Positions 1-6,421 of a DNA stretch of 9,023 nt are shown piece by piece (the stretch's first letter is position 1; the number at the start of each line of letters is the position of its first letter). Position numbers and translations under genes: made by a program. The notes below the pieces were generated by a model that made no database searches, had not been told where the DNA came from, and saw only the letters and a program-made list of their open reading frames with translations. This stretch comes from Chloroflexota bacterium (GTDB lineage: Bacteria > Chloroflexota > Limnocylindria > Limnocylindrales > CSP1-4), in NCBI GenBank assembly GCA_021815005.1, contig JAKAHL010000057.1:1-9023 (forward strand), read 5' to 3'.

Positions 1-1
1 G

Positions 2-1360
2 CTGCTCGCGCTCGCGCTGTTCCCGCTGTTCGTGCTGCCGGCGCGCTGGGTTGGCAGGCGGATCCAGGCCATCACGCGCGAGAGCTACAACCTCAACGCG
101 GCGATGACCTCGACGATGACCGAGCGATTCAACGTCGCCGGGGCGCTGCTGGTGCGGCTGTTCGGCCAGCCGCTCCGCGAGATCCACAGCTTCGAGGCCA
201 AGGCCGGGCGCGTGCGCGACATCGGCGTGACGCAGGCGATGTACACGGCGGTGTTCATGACCTCGCTGCTGCTGACGGCGTCGCTCGCGACCGCGCTCGT
301 CTACGGCGTGGGCGGCGTGCTCGCGGTCCAGGGCGCCCTGCAGGTCGGCACGGTCGTGGCGCTCGCCGCGTACCTCAACCGCCTCTACGGACCCCTCATG
401 TCGCTGTCCAACGCGCAGGTCAGCATCATGACCGCGCTTGTCTCGTTCGACCGCATCTTCGAGGTGCTGGACCTCAAGCCGCTGGTGGCGGAGCGGCCGG
501 GCGCGGTCGCCATCCCCCGGGGGCCCGCGAGCGTCGAGTTCGACCACGTCGACTTCAGCTACCCCACCGCCTCCGAGGTCTCGCTGGCGTCGCTGGAGTC
601 GGTCGCGGTGCTCGACCAGGCGCCGTCGAGCCAGGTGCTCCACGACGTCTCGTTCACGGCCCGGGCAGGCGAGCTCGTCGCCCTCGTCGGGCCATCGGGC
701 GCCGGCAAGACCACGATCAGCCAGCTCGTGCCCCGCCTGTACGACGTCCGGGCCGGGGCCATCCGGATCAACGGCCTGGACACGAGGGACGCCACGTTCG
801 ACTCGCTGCGGGAGATGATCGGCGTCGTCACCCAGGACGCGCACCTGTTCCACGACACCATCCGGGCGAACCTTGCGTACGCGCGGCCCGACGCATCCGA
901 CGCGGAACTGCTCGACGCGCTCCGGGCAGCCCAGATCCTGCCGTTCGTTCGGACGCTGCCCGACGGCCTCGACACGGTCGTCGGCGATCGCGGCTACCGG
1001 CTCTCGGGTGGCGAGAAGCAGCGGATCGCGATCGCCCGCCTGCTGCTCAAGGCGCCCGACATCGTCGTGCTCGACGAGGCGACGGCCCATCTCGATTCGG
1101 AGTCCGAGGTGGCCGTCCAGGAGGCGCTCCGGACCGCCCTCGCCGGGCGCACCTCGATCGTGATCGCCCACCGGCTCTCGACGATCCGGCAGGCGGACCA
1201 GATCCTGGTGGTCGCCGAGGGCCGGATCGTGGAGCGCGGTACCCACGCCGAGCTGCTCGCCGCCGGCGGGCTCTACGCCGAGCTCTACCAGACGCAGTTC
1301 GCCATCCAGGGGCCCGCCGGCACCGACGCCGAATCGCCCCCGCTCGCGGCCGCCGGCTGA
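2..1360 (+). CDS. ABC transporter, fused permease/ATP-binding protein (5' truncated)
   Basis: This is the C-terminal part of an ABCB/MsbA-type half-transporter, probably an exporter in the cytoplasmic membrane. The frame is open back to the window edge, and the GTG at 32 lies inside the membrane domain, so the true start is upstream. Numbering from that GTG, two hydrophobic helices at about residues 70-98 and 100-135 would be the last membrane segments. The nucleotide-binding domain follows, with A-loop Tyr177, Walker A GPSGAGKTT (220-228), a Q-loop around VVTQD, signature LSGGEKQ (324-330), Walker B IVVLDE (344-349) and H-loop His380. All catalytic motifs are intact. An extra stretch of about 17 residues rich in Ser, Leu and Glu sits between the A-loop and Walker A (about 181-198). 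The substrate cannot be told from sequence. The gene converges with the DapA-like gene and is probably unrelated to the inositol genes. Confidence 0.95.
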   Translation: MLALALFPLFVLPARWVGRRIQAITRESYNLNAAMTSTMTERFNVAGALLVRLFGQPLREIHSFEAKAGRVRDIGVTQAMYTAVFMTSLLLTASLATALVYGVGGVLAVQGALQVGTVVALAAYLNRLYGPLMSLSNAQVSIMTALVSFDRIFEVLDLKPLVAERPGAVAIPRGPASVEFDHVDFSYPTASEVSLASLESVAVLDQAPSSQVLHDVSFTARAGELVALVGPSGAGKTTISQLVPRLYDVRAGAIRINGLDTRDATFDSLREMIGVVTQDAHLFHDTIRANLAYARPDASDAELLDALRAAQILPFVRTLPDGLDTVVGDRGYRLSGGEKQRIAIARLLLKAPDIVVLDEATAHLDSESEVAVQEALRTALAGRTSIVIAHRLSTIRQADQILVVAEGRIVERGTHAELLAAGGLYAELYQTQFAIQGPAGTDAESPPLAAAG

Positions 1361-1407
1361 CGGGGCAGACGGCCGCGCCGCCCGGATCGCTCGCGACAGG
1401 CGGCCCG
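1361..1407. other. convergent gap between ABC transporter and DapA-like gene
   Basis: Only 47 bp separate the two facing stop codons. The gap contains inverted repeats, GCCGCC at 1377-1382 against GGCGGC at 1399-1404, with a 16-nt loop. No T-tract follows on either strand, so this is at most a weak or bidirectional terminator, and repeats this short are expected by chance at this GC content. Confidence 0.3.
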
Positions 1408-2349
1408 TCAGCCGCCCAGGAGCTGGGGCAGCACCGATCCGGCGGCGAGATGCCGGTCGAGGCCAGTCCGCCGAAGCACGTCGTCCAGATCCGCCACGGT
1501 GCCGGGGTCGGCCGGCACGCCCGGCGCGCGCACGGTGGCGTGCGCGATCGCGCCGCGCCGCTGGTACACGAGCTTGCGGATGGGCAGGTTGAGCAGCGCC
1601 TGGTTCTCGAACCGGATCAGCGTCGCGTATCGGTCGAACACCGCGGCCGCCCCCGCCCGGTCGCCCGCGAACCACCGGCGCACGATGGCGACCAGGACCT
1701 CGGGGAAGCCGAAGCCCGTCATCGTCCCGTGCGTCCCGCGCCGGAGCTCCTCGAGCAGCATCTGGCCGCCCAGCCCGCCGAGGACGACGATGTCCGGCGA
1801 GCCGGCAACCAGGCGCCCGGCCTTGGGCGGCGTCGGCTCCTCCTCGAGCTTCACCACGCGGCAGGCGGGTGCCTCCGCCGCCAGCGCGAGCAGGAACTCG
1901 GCGGACATCGGCACCCCGGACGACGCGGGGTGGTCCTGGACCACGATCGGCAGGTCGGTCGCCTCGGCCACGGCCAGGTAGTGGCGACGGAGCGCGGCGT
2001 CGGTCGGCCGCGCCAGCGGGGGCGGCGCCAGCATCACCGAGTGCGCCCCGGCGGCCTGCGCCTCGCGCGCGAACGCCACCGCGCGGTCCGTGGCGGCGTG
2101 GGACACCCCGACGCACACGGGGATCGCCCCGCCGGCCGCCTCGACCGTCGTCCCCAGGACCGCGGACCGCTCCGCGTCGCCCAGGCGTGCGGCCTCGCCG
2201 AGCACGCCGAGGATCGTGAGACCGTCCACGCCGGTGGCGCGCACGAAGCGCACGAGCCCCGGGATCGAGGCGGTGTCGGGCGAGCCGTCCGGGAGGAACG
2301 GGGTGGGCACGATGTTCCACACCCCGCGCAGCGCCGCGATCGTGTCCAT
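1408..2349 (-). CDS. DapA/N-acetylneuraminate lyase superfamily protein, non-DHDPS type
   Basis: This 313-residue protein has the length and layout of the class I (Schiff-base) pyruvate-dependent aldolase/dehydratase family, a cytoplasmic TIM barrel. It opens with GVWNIVPTPF, has GVLGE (48-52) where DHDPS has GTTGE, the Schiff-base lysine in VVKLEE (Lys167), and GGLGG (191-195) in the later barrel strand. It is unlikely to make dihydrodipicolinate. The catalytic tyrosine of the YNVP motif is replaced by Gln138-Asp139 in QDHP, and the partner-subunit tyrosine region reads APPPLARP (108-115). Relatives of this type include keto-deoxy sugar-acid dehydratases and aldolases, so a role on a sugar-acid intermediate is plausible, but the substrate is unknown. 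The start is set by ATG at 2349 with GGAGG (plus-strand CCTCC 2354-2358) 4 nt upstream. It is divergent from iolB and may share its regulatory region. Confidence 0.88.
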   Translation of the reverse strand: MDTIAALRGVWNIVPTPFLPDGSPDTASIPGLVRFVRATGVDGLTILGVLGEAARLGDAERSAVLGTTVEAAGGAIPVCVGVSHAATDRAVAFAREAQAAGAHSVMLAPPPLARPTDAALRRHYLAVAEATDLPIVVQDHPASSGVPMSAEFLLALAAEAPACRVVKLEEEPTPPKAGRLVAGSPDIVVLGGLGGQMLLEELRRGTHGTMTGFGFPEVLVAIVRRWFAGDRAGAAAVFDRYATLIRFENQALLNLPIRKLVYQRRGAIAHATVRAPGVPADPGTVADLDDVLRRTGLDRHLAAGSVLPQLLGG

Positions 2350-2366
2350 GCCGCCTCCGTGCCCGC

Positions 2367-2374
2367 GTGATCAC
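2367..2374. promoter_or_regulatory. possible operator: palindrome GTGATCAC
   Basis: A perfect 8-bp palindrome lies 17 bp upstream of the ATG of the DapA-like gene, just before its ribosome binding site. GNTR- and CRP-type regulators bind sites with similar half-sites, but the palindrome does not extend further. One 8-bp palindrome is weak evidence. Confidence 0.2.
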
Positions 2375-2479
2375 CCGACCGGGACGAGGCTACACGAGCG
2401 CGACAGGGCGCGAGGCGGGGGACGGGGGAGGGGGCGGGCGCCGCTGGGCCGCAGTCGGGTCGCGGTTCGCCGGGAGGCA

Positions 2480-2524
2480 CGTCGGCAGACCGCGGCCGGG
2501 GAGAGGGGCCGCGGTCCGCCGACG
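2480..2524. repeat. 18-bp inverted repeat, 9-nt loop
   Basis: The left arm at 2480-2497 (CGTCGGCAGACCGCGGCC) is complementary to the right arm at 2507-2524, with one mismatch (A2487 against C2517) and a G-rich 9-nt loop at 2498-2506. In a transcript of the minus strand the mismatch becomes a U-G wobble, so that RNA would pair along all 18 positions. No T-tract follows either arm, so it is not a classical intrinsic terminator. It could be a hairpin in a 5' leader of the DapA-like gene, an operator, or a REP-like element. Confidence 0.75.
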
Positions 2525-2553
2525 ACGTTGCGAGCCCTGGCGGAGGGGAGGGA

Positions 2554-2581
2554 GGGCTCTGTCCGGGCGGGCTCCGTCCGG
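2554..2581. repeat. 13-bp imperfect tandem repeat
   Basis: GGGCTCTGTCCGG at 2554-2566 recurs as GGGCTCCGTCCGG at 2569-2581, one mismatch and a 15-bp period. The second copy also contributes to a short inverted repeat, GTCCGG at 2561-2566 against CCGGAC at 2578-2583. The function is unknown; paired binding sites for a regulator are one possibility. Confidence 0.55.
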
Positions 2582-2673
2582 ACGAGCGTTGCCGCGGGGA
2601 CCGACCCGCAGCGGCGCATCCCCATGCTGCGGCCAGCCGTCGCTCGGGCCCAGCCCACGATCGGGCCAGCCTC

Positions 2674-2695
2674 GCACCCCCCAGACGGGGGGTGC
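2674..2695. repeat. perfect 9-bp hairpin with AGAC loop
   Basis: GCACCCCCC at 2674-2682 pairs perfectly with GGGGGGTGC at 2687-2695 across a 4-nt AGAC loop. The stem is almost entirely G-C and would be very stable in RNA on either strand. It lies about 90 bp upstream of the proposed iolB promoter, and no T-tract follows. It might block read-through into the iol operon, but this cannot be shown from sequence. Confidence 0.6.
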
Positions 2696-2782
2696 CGCCC
2701 TCGCGCCGGGGGTCCCGGCGGCCCCTCGAGGGCGGGCCGAGGCCCCGCTGGCGCGATCCGTTCCCCGAAACCGCCCCTGCCC

Positions 2783-2811
2783 TTGACGCCCGCCCCGACG
2801 GGCGGCATCAT
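2783..2811 (+). promoter_or_regulatory. predicted sigma70-type promoter of the iolB operon
   Basis: TTGACG (2783-2788) is a near-consensus -35 element, 17 bp from CATCAT (2806-2811), a 4/6 match to the -10 consensus. The expected start of transcription is near 2818, about 30 nt before the iolB start codon. The spacer contains an inverted repeat, CGCCCG at 2787-2792 against CGGGCG at 2799-2804, which overlaps the last bases of the -35 element and could be an operator. Confidence 0.45.
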
Positions 2812-2816
2812 GTTCA

Positions 2817-2830
2817 TGTAATCGATTGCC
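2817..2830. promoter_or_regulatory. possible LacI-family operator at the iolB promoter
   Basis: TGTAATCGATTGCC is centred on the perfect palindrome AATCGATT (2820-2827), with a central CG as is usual in LacI-family operators. Five of seven positions match between the half-sites. It sits at the predicted transcription start, where a bound repressor would block initiation. It is also one of the few A/T-rich spots in the region. No regulator gene is in the window. Confidence 0.35.
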
Positions 2831-2850
2831 GGATCGTGGAGGATGATGCG

Positions 2851-3750
2851 ATGACCCCTGTTCCCGAGGCCGGCAATCCCGACGCTGCCCTTGTCCCCCC
2901 GGGGGCCGCGCGGCATCTCCTCCGCCGCGCGGCCCGCCCGGACTCCCGGGGCGTGGTGAGCCACGTGGACCCCGCCAACGCCGGCTGGTCCTGGGTCACC
3001 TCCACCGTGTACCGCCTGGCGCCGGGTCAGGCCGTCGAGTGCGCCGCCGACGACCAGGAGCGCCTGGTGCTCGTCCTGGAGGGGCACGCCTCGGTCGCCG
3101 CCGGCGATCTCCGCCTCGATCGGGTCGGGTCCCGCGCCAGCGTGTTCGACGGTCCCGCCGCACCGGTGGTCCTCGTGGCACCCGGCGACGCGGTCAGCGT
3201 CACCGCGTTGTCGGAGGTGCTCCTCGTCATCGCAGCGGCGCCCGGGGGCCCCGTGTCGATCACGAGGTACCTCGCCCCCGAGGACATCCTGGTCGAGGCG
3301 CGCGGCGAGGGGAACACCGCCCGCCGGATCCACCACCTGATGGACACCGAGATGGAGGCCGGGCGCCTGATCGCGTTCGAGGTCTTCACGCCTGCCGGCA
3401 ACTGGAGCAGCTACCCGCCCCACAAGCACGACACGGAGAACCCGCCGGTCGAGGGGTACCTCGAGGAGTACTACTTCTACCGCTTCGCGAAGCCCCAGGG
3501 TTTCGGCTTCCAGCGCGTCTACACCAAAGACGGCTCGCTCGACGAGTCGATGGCGGTCACCGACGGCGATGTTGTCCTGGTCCCCAAGGGTTACCACCCG
3601 TTCGGTGCCCCGGCCGGCTACGACGCTTACTACCTCAACATCATGGCCGGTCCCAACCGAGCCTGGCACTTCACGATCGACCCGGACCACGCCTGGCTCA
3701 TGAACTGGTCGCCGGCGGCGCCTCGGGCCCAGGAGGACACGTCCGCATGA
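2851..3750 (+). CDS. iolB: 5-deoxy-glucuronate isomerase
   Basis: IolB converts 5-deoxy-D-glucuronate to 2-deoxy-5-keto-D-gluconate in cytoplasmic myo-inositol catabolism. The protein is 299 residues, near the upper end of the family range, and folds as a double cupin. The C-terminal cupin carries the strongest family signatures: PPHKHD with His191 and His193, LEEYYFY (204-210), QGFGFQRVYT, DGDVVLVPKGYHP with His249, then YYLNIMAGP and a DPDHAW tail. The His/His/Glu/His set is presumed to bind the metal, by analogy with KduI. ATG 2851 is preferred because GGAGGA (2838-2843) lies 7 nt upstream and the frame before it is low-complexity. It is the first gene of a three-gene operon; its TGA overlaps the next ATG (ATGA), which suggests translational coupling. 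Confidence 0.93.
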   Translation: MTPVPEAGNPDAALVPPGAARHLLRRAARPDSRGVVSHVDPANAGWSWVTSTVYRLAPGQAVECAADDQERLVLVLEGHASVAAGDLRLDRVGSRASVFDGPAAPVVLVAPGDAVSVTALSEVLLVIAAAPGGPVSITRYLAPEDILVEARGEGNTARRIHHLMDTEMEAGRLIAFEVFTPAGNWSSYPPHKHDTENPPVEGYLEEYYFYRFAKPQGFGFQRVYTKDGSLDESMAVTDGDVVLVPKGYHPFGAPAGYDAYYLNIMAGPNRAWHFTIDPDHAWLMNWSPAAPRAQEDTSA

Positions 3751-4841
3751 CCGAGACCGGCATCGCCAGCCCACTGGCGAAGATGGTCGAGACGACGGCC
3801 ACCGACTATTGGAACGATTCCTGCGCGGTCGCCGAGCTGGAGTACGCCGTGGCCCGCGGCGCGACCGGCGCCACCTCCAACCCGACGATCGTCGGCGAGG
3901 TCATGAAGAAGGAGAAGGACCACTGGGTGCCGCGCGTCCGCGAGGTCGCGGCCGCCAACCCCACCTGGTCCGAGGTCGAGATCACCTGGCAGATCATCGA
4001 GGAGATGGGCCAGCGGGGCGCCGCCATCCTCCAGCCCGTGTTCGAGGCCCACGGCGGCCGGAAGGGGCGCCTCTCGCTCCAGACGAACCCGGCCAACTAC
4101 CGCACGCCAGACCGGATGACCGAGCAGGCCGTGCACTTCAGCACGCTGGCGCCGAACATCCAGGTCAAGTTCCCGTGCACGGCGGAGGGCCTGGTCGCGG
4201 CCGAGGAGGCCACGGCCCGGGGCGTGTGCGCCAACGTCACCGTCGTGTTCACCGTGGCCCAGTGCATCGCGGCCGCCGAGGCGGTGGAACGGGGCCTGCG
4301 GCGGCTCGAGGCGGCAGGCGGTGACGCCAGCCATATGACCCCGGTGTGCTCGCTGATGGTCGGCCGGCTCGACGACTGGATGAAGGTCCTCGTGGACAAG
4401 GACGCCATCGCGCTCCACCCCGACGCCCCGAACTGGGCAGGGATCGCCGCCTTCAAGCGGGCGTACGGCATCTACCAGGAGCGCGGCTACCGGACGCGAC
4501 TGCTCGCCGCGGCCTACCGCCATCGGCTGCACTGGACCGAGCTCGTGGGCGCGGACGCGGTGCTCACCATGCCGCACGCGTGGCAGGTCCGGTTCAACAA
4601 CTCCGGGATCGACCCCGTCGAGCGGATCGACATCCCGGTGGACCAGGCGCTGATCGACGACCTGTCCGCGCGGATCCCCGATTTCCGCCGGGCCTACGAG
4701 CCGGACGGCCTGGTCCCGGCCGAGTTCGTGACCTTCGGCGCGACGGCCCGGACCTTGCGAGGCTTCGTGCAGAGCTACCACGACCTCGTCGGCGTCGTCA
4801 GGGATATTGTTCTTCCCAACCCGGACGCGAAGGCCGGCTGA
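3747..4841 (+). CDS. transaldolase-family class I aldolase, FSA-like active site, candidate inositol-pathway aldolase
   Basis: This 364-residue protein belongs to the transaldolase/fructose-6-phosphate aldolase family. Aligning motifs by eye with E. coli TalB gives Asp24 (D17), Asn45 in SNPT (N35), Schiff-base Lys141 in IQVKFP (K132), Asn163 and Thr165 in CANVTVVF (N154/T156), Ser202 and Arg207 in SLMVGRLDDW (S176/R181), and Arg258 in AAYRHR (R228). Three positions differ: Gln112 replaces Glu96, as Gln59 does in FSA; Met204 replaces Phe178 (Tyr131 in FSA); Ala256 replaces Ser226. Transaldolase proper is therefore doubtful and aldolase activity is more likely. The start overlaps the iolB stop by ATGA, and iolA begins 53 nt downstream. 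Between those genes it would fit the aldol cleavage giving malonate semialdehyde, the IolJ step. That role is inference. A pentose-phosphate transaldolase carried in the operon is the main alternative. Confidence 0.9.
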   Translation: MTETGIASPLAKMVETTATDYWNDSCAVAELEYAVARGATGATSNPTIVGEVMKKEKDHWVPRVREVAAANPTWSEVEITWQIIEEMGQRGAAILQPVFEAHGGRKGRLSLQTNPANYRTPDRMTEQAVHFSTLAPNIQVKFPCTAEGLVAAEEATARGVCANVTVVFTVAQCIAAAEAVERGLRRLEAAGGDASHMTPVCSLMVGRLDDWMKVLVDKDAIALHPDAPNWAGIAAFKRAYGIYQERGYRTRLLAAAYRHRLHWTELVGADAVLTMPHAWQVRFNNSGIDPVERIDIPVDQALIDDLSARIPDFRRAYEPDGLVPAEFVTFGATARTLRGFVQSYHDLVGVVRDIVLPNPDAKAG

Positions 4842-4885
4842 CGCCCCGTCGGCCCGCGCGTTCCGCGTCAGTCGGCACCCTCACC

Positions 4886-4900
4886 TGGAGGCACATGGTG
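4886..4900 (+). promoter_or_regulatory. ribosome binding site that decides the iolA start
   Basis: GGAGG at 4887-4891 is the only good Shine-Dalgarno match in the 53-nt gap before iolA. It leaves 3 nt to ATG 4895 and 6 nt to GTG 4898, which are adjacent in-frame codons. Normal spacing favours GTG and codon preference favours ATG. The two products differ by one residue. Confidence 0.6.
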
Positions 4901-6421
4901 GCCAGCGAAACCCTGATCGAGGCGGCAGCGCCCGTCCTCTCGCACTACATCGACGCGGCTGAGGTCGCCGTCGCGCCCGAGGCCACGGGCCCGGTCTACA
5001 ACCCGGCCACCGGCAAGGTCATCGCGCGCGTGCCGCGCGGCGGCCGGGCGGAGGTGGACGCCGCCGTCGCCTCCGCCAAGGCGGCCTTCCCCGCCTGGCG
5101 CGACATGCCGCTCATCGCGCGCAGCAACATCTTCTTCAACTTCCGCGCGCTGATGTACGAGCACCGCGAGGATCTCGCCCGTCTCATCACCCGAGACCAC
5201 GGCAAGACCTTCCCGGATGCCCTGGCCGAGGTCCTGCGCGGCATCGAGACGATCGACTTCGCCTGCGGGCTGCCCGTCCACCTGTCGGGCCTGAACACGC
5301 CCAACGTGTCCACCAAGGTGGACACCTCCACGCTGCGAGTCCCGCTGGGCGTCACGGCGGCGATCACGCCGTTCAACTTCCCGGTCATGGTCCCGACCTG
5401 GATCTACCCGATGGCGCTGATGGCCGGCAACACGGTCATCCTCAAGCCGTCCTCCCACACGCCGGGCGCCACGCAGCTCCAGGCCAAGCTGTGGACGCAG
5501 GCCGGCGGGCCCAAGGGCACGTTCAACGTCGTCTACGGCGGCAAGGAGGCCGTCAAGGCGCTCGTCGAGCACAAGGACGTCAAGGCGATCCAGTTCGTCG
5601 GGTCCACCGCGGTCGGCCGCTACGTGTTCGAGGAGGGGACGAAGCACGGCAAGCGCGTCGGGTCGTACACCTCGGCCAAGAACGCGATGCTCGTGCTGCC
5701 CGACGCGGACCTGGACAACGTGGCGGACGCGGCCGTGGCGTCGGGCTTCGGCTCGGCCGGCGAGCGCTGCATGGCCCAGACCATGATGATCGCGGTCGGC
5801 GACACGGCCGACAGGCTCCGCCCGATGATCCTCGAGCGGATCGCCAAGCTCAAGATCGCGGACGGCATGGAGCCGGGCGCCGACATGGGCCCGATCTACT
5901 CCACCGAGCACCGCGAGTCCGTCATCAAGTGGATCGGCATCGGCGAGGCCGAGGGCGCGGAACTGGTGGTGGACGGCCGGAGATTCGTGGGCCCGAACCC
6001 CGACGGCTTCTTCCTCGGCGTGACCCTGTTCGACCACGTCACCCCGGCCATGAAGATCTACCAGGAGGAGATCTTCGGCCCGGTGTTCAGCATCGTGCGC
6101 GCCAAGACCTACGAGGAGGGCCTGGCCCTCATCAACGGCCACAAGTACGCGAACGGCACGGCGATCTTCACCACCAACGGCGGCGCGGCCCGGCGGTTCA
6201 AGCTCGAGGTGGACGTCCCGATGATCGGCATCAACGTGCCGATCCCGGTGCCCGCCGGCTTCATGAGCTTCTCGGGCGCCAAGGACTCGTCCGTCGGCGA
6301 CCTGCCGATGCGGGGCGAGGACGGCGTTCGCTTCTGGACCCAGCAGAAGCTGATCACCGAGCGCTGGCCCGAGCCCGGCAAGCAGGGGCCGCTGTCGCTG
6401 GTCTTCCCCGGCAACTCCTAG
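4895..6421 (+). CDS. iolA: CoA-acylating (methyl)malonate-semialdehyde dehydrogenase
   Basis: This NAD-dependent enzyme oxidatively decarboxylates malonate semialdehyde to acetyl-CoA, the last step of inositol catabolism, or methylmalonate semialdehyde to propionyl-CoA in valine breakdown (then named mmsA). It is an aldehyde dehydrogenase of 508 residues. Visible motifs are TPFNFP (158-163, with Asn161), LKPSS, FVGSTAVG, and the nucleophile Cys292 in GERCMA preceded by Arg291. The adjacent Arg-Cys pair and the absence of the usual catalytic Glu are hallmarks of the CoA-acylating subfamily. The typical GGAKNH motif reads TSAKNA here (259-264), which is unusual. The start is ambiguous: ATG 4895 is only 3 nt from GGAGG (4887-4891), while the in-frame GTG 4898 is 6 nt away and may be used instead. 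It is the third gene of the iolB operon, and the context favours the inositol role. Confidence 0.92.
   Translation: MVASETLIEAAAPVLSHYIDAAEVAVAPEATGPVYNPATGKVIARVPRGGRAEVDAAVASAKAAFPAWRDMPLIARSNIFFNFRALMYEHREDLARLITRDHGKTFPDALAEVLRGIETIDFACGLPVHLSGLNTPNVSTKVDTSTLRVPLGVTAAITPFNFPVMVPTWIYPMALMAGNTVILKPSSHTPGATQLQAKLWTQAGGPKGTFNVVYGGKEAVKALVEHKDVKAIQFVGSTAVGRYVFEEGTKHGKRVGSYTSAKNAMLVLPDADLDNVADAAVASGFGSAGERCMAQTMMIAVGDTADRLRPMILERIAKLKIADGMEPGADMGPIYSTEHRESVIKWIGIGEAEGAELVVDGRRFVGPNPDGFFLGVTLFDHVTPAMKIYQEEIFGPVFSIVRAKTYEEGLALINGHKYANGTAIFTTNGGAARRFKLEVDVPMIGINVPIPVPAGFMSFSGAKDSSVGDLPMRGEDGVRFWTQQKLITERWPEPGKQGPLSLVFPGNS

Larger units (their letters stand above)
2350..2850. other. divergent intergenic region, repeat- and hairpin-rich, no gene seen
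   Basis: This 500-bp stretch separates the DapA-like gene (-) from iolB (+). Translations through it are low-complexity Arg/Pro/Gly/Ala-rich runs with no family resemblance, so I see no gene in it. It holds a purine-rich G-run (about 2410-2435), a long inverted repeat (2480-2524), a 7-bp inverted repeat (2532-2538 against 2553-2559), a 13-bp imperfect direct repeat (2554-2581), a perfect 9-bp hairpin (2674-2695) and the probable iolB promoter (2783-2811). It is longer than usual for a simple divergent promoter pair and could also hold an untranslated structured RNA. I could not identify a known riboswitch or a tRNA. Confidence 0.6.

Noticed and set aside
2692..2850. Longer iolB start in the upstream in-frame region
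   Set aside because: The extension is low-complexity, runs over the likely promoter, and lacks the good ribosome binding site that ATG 2851 has.
2371..3774. A 467-residue minus-strand frame opposite iolB and the divergent region
   Set aside because: It is the mirror of iolB coding sequence, with no motif, and would cover the promoter region.
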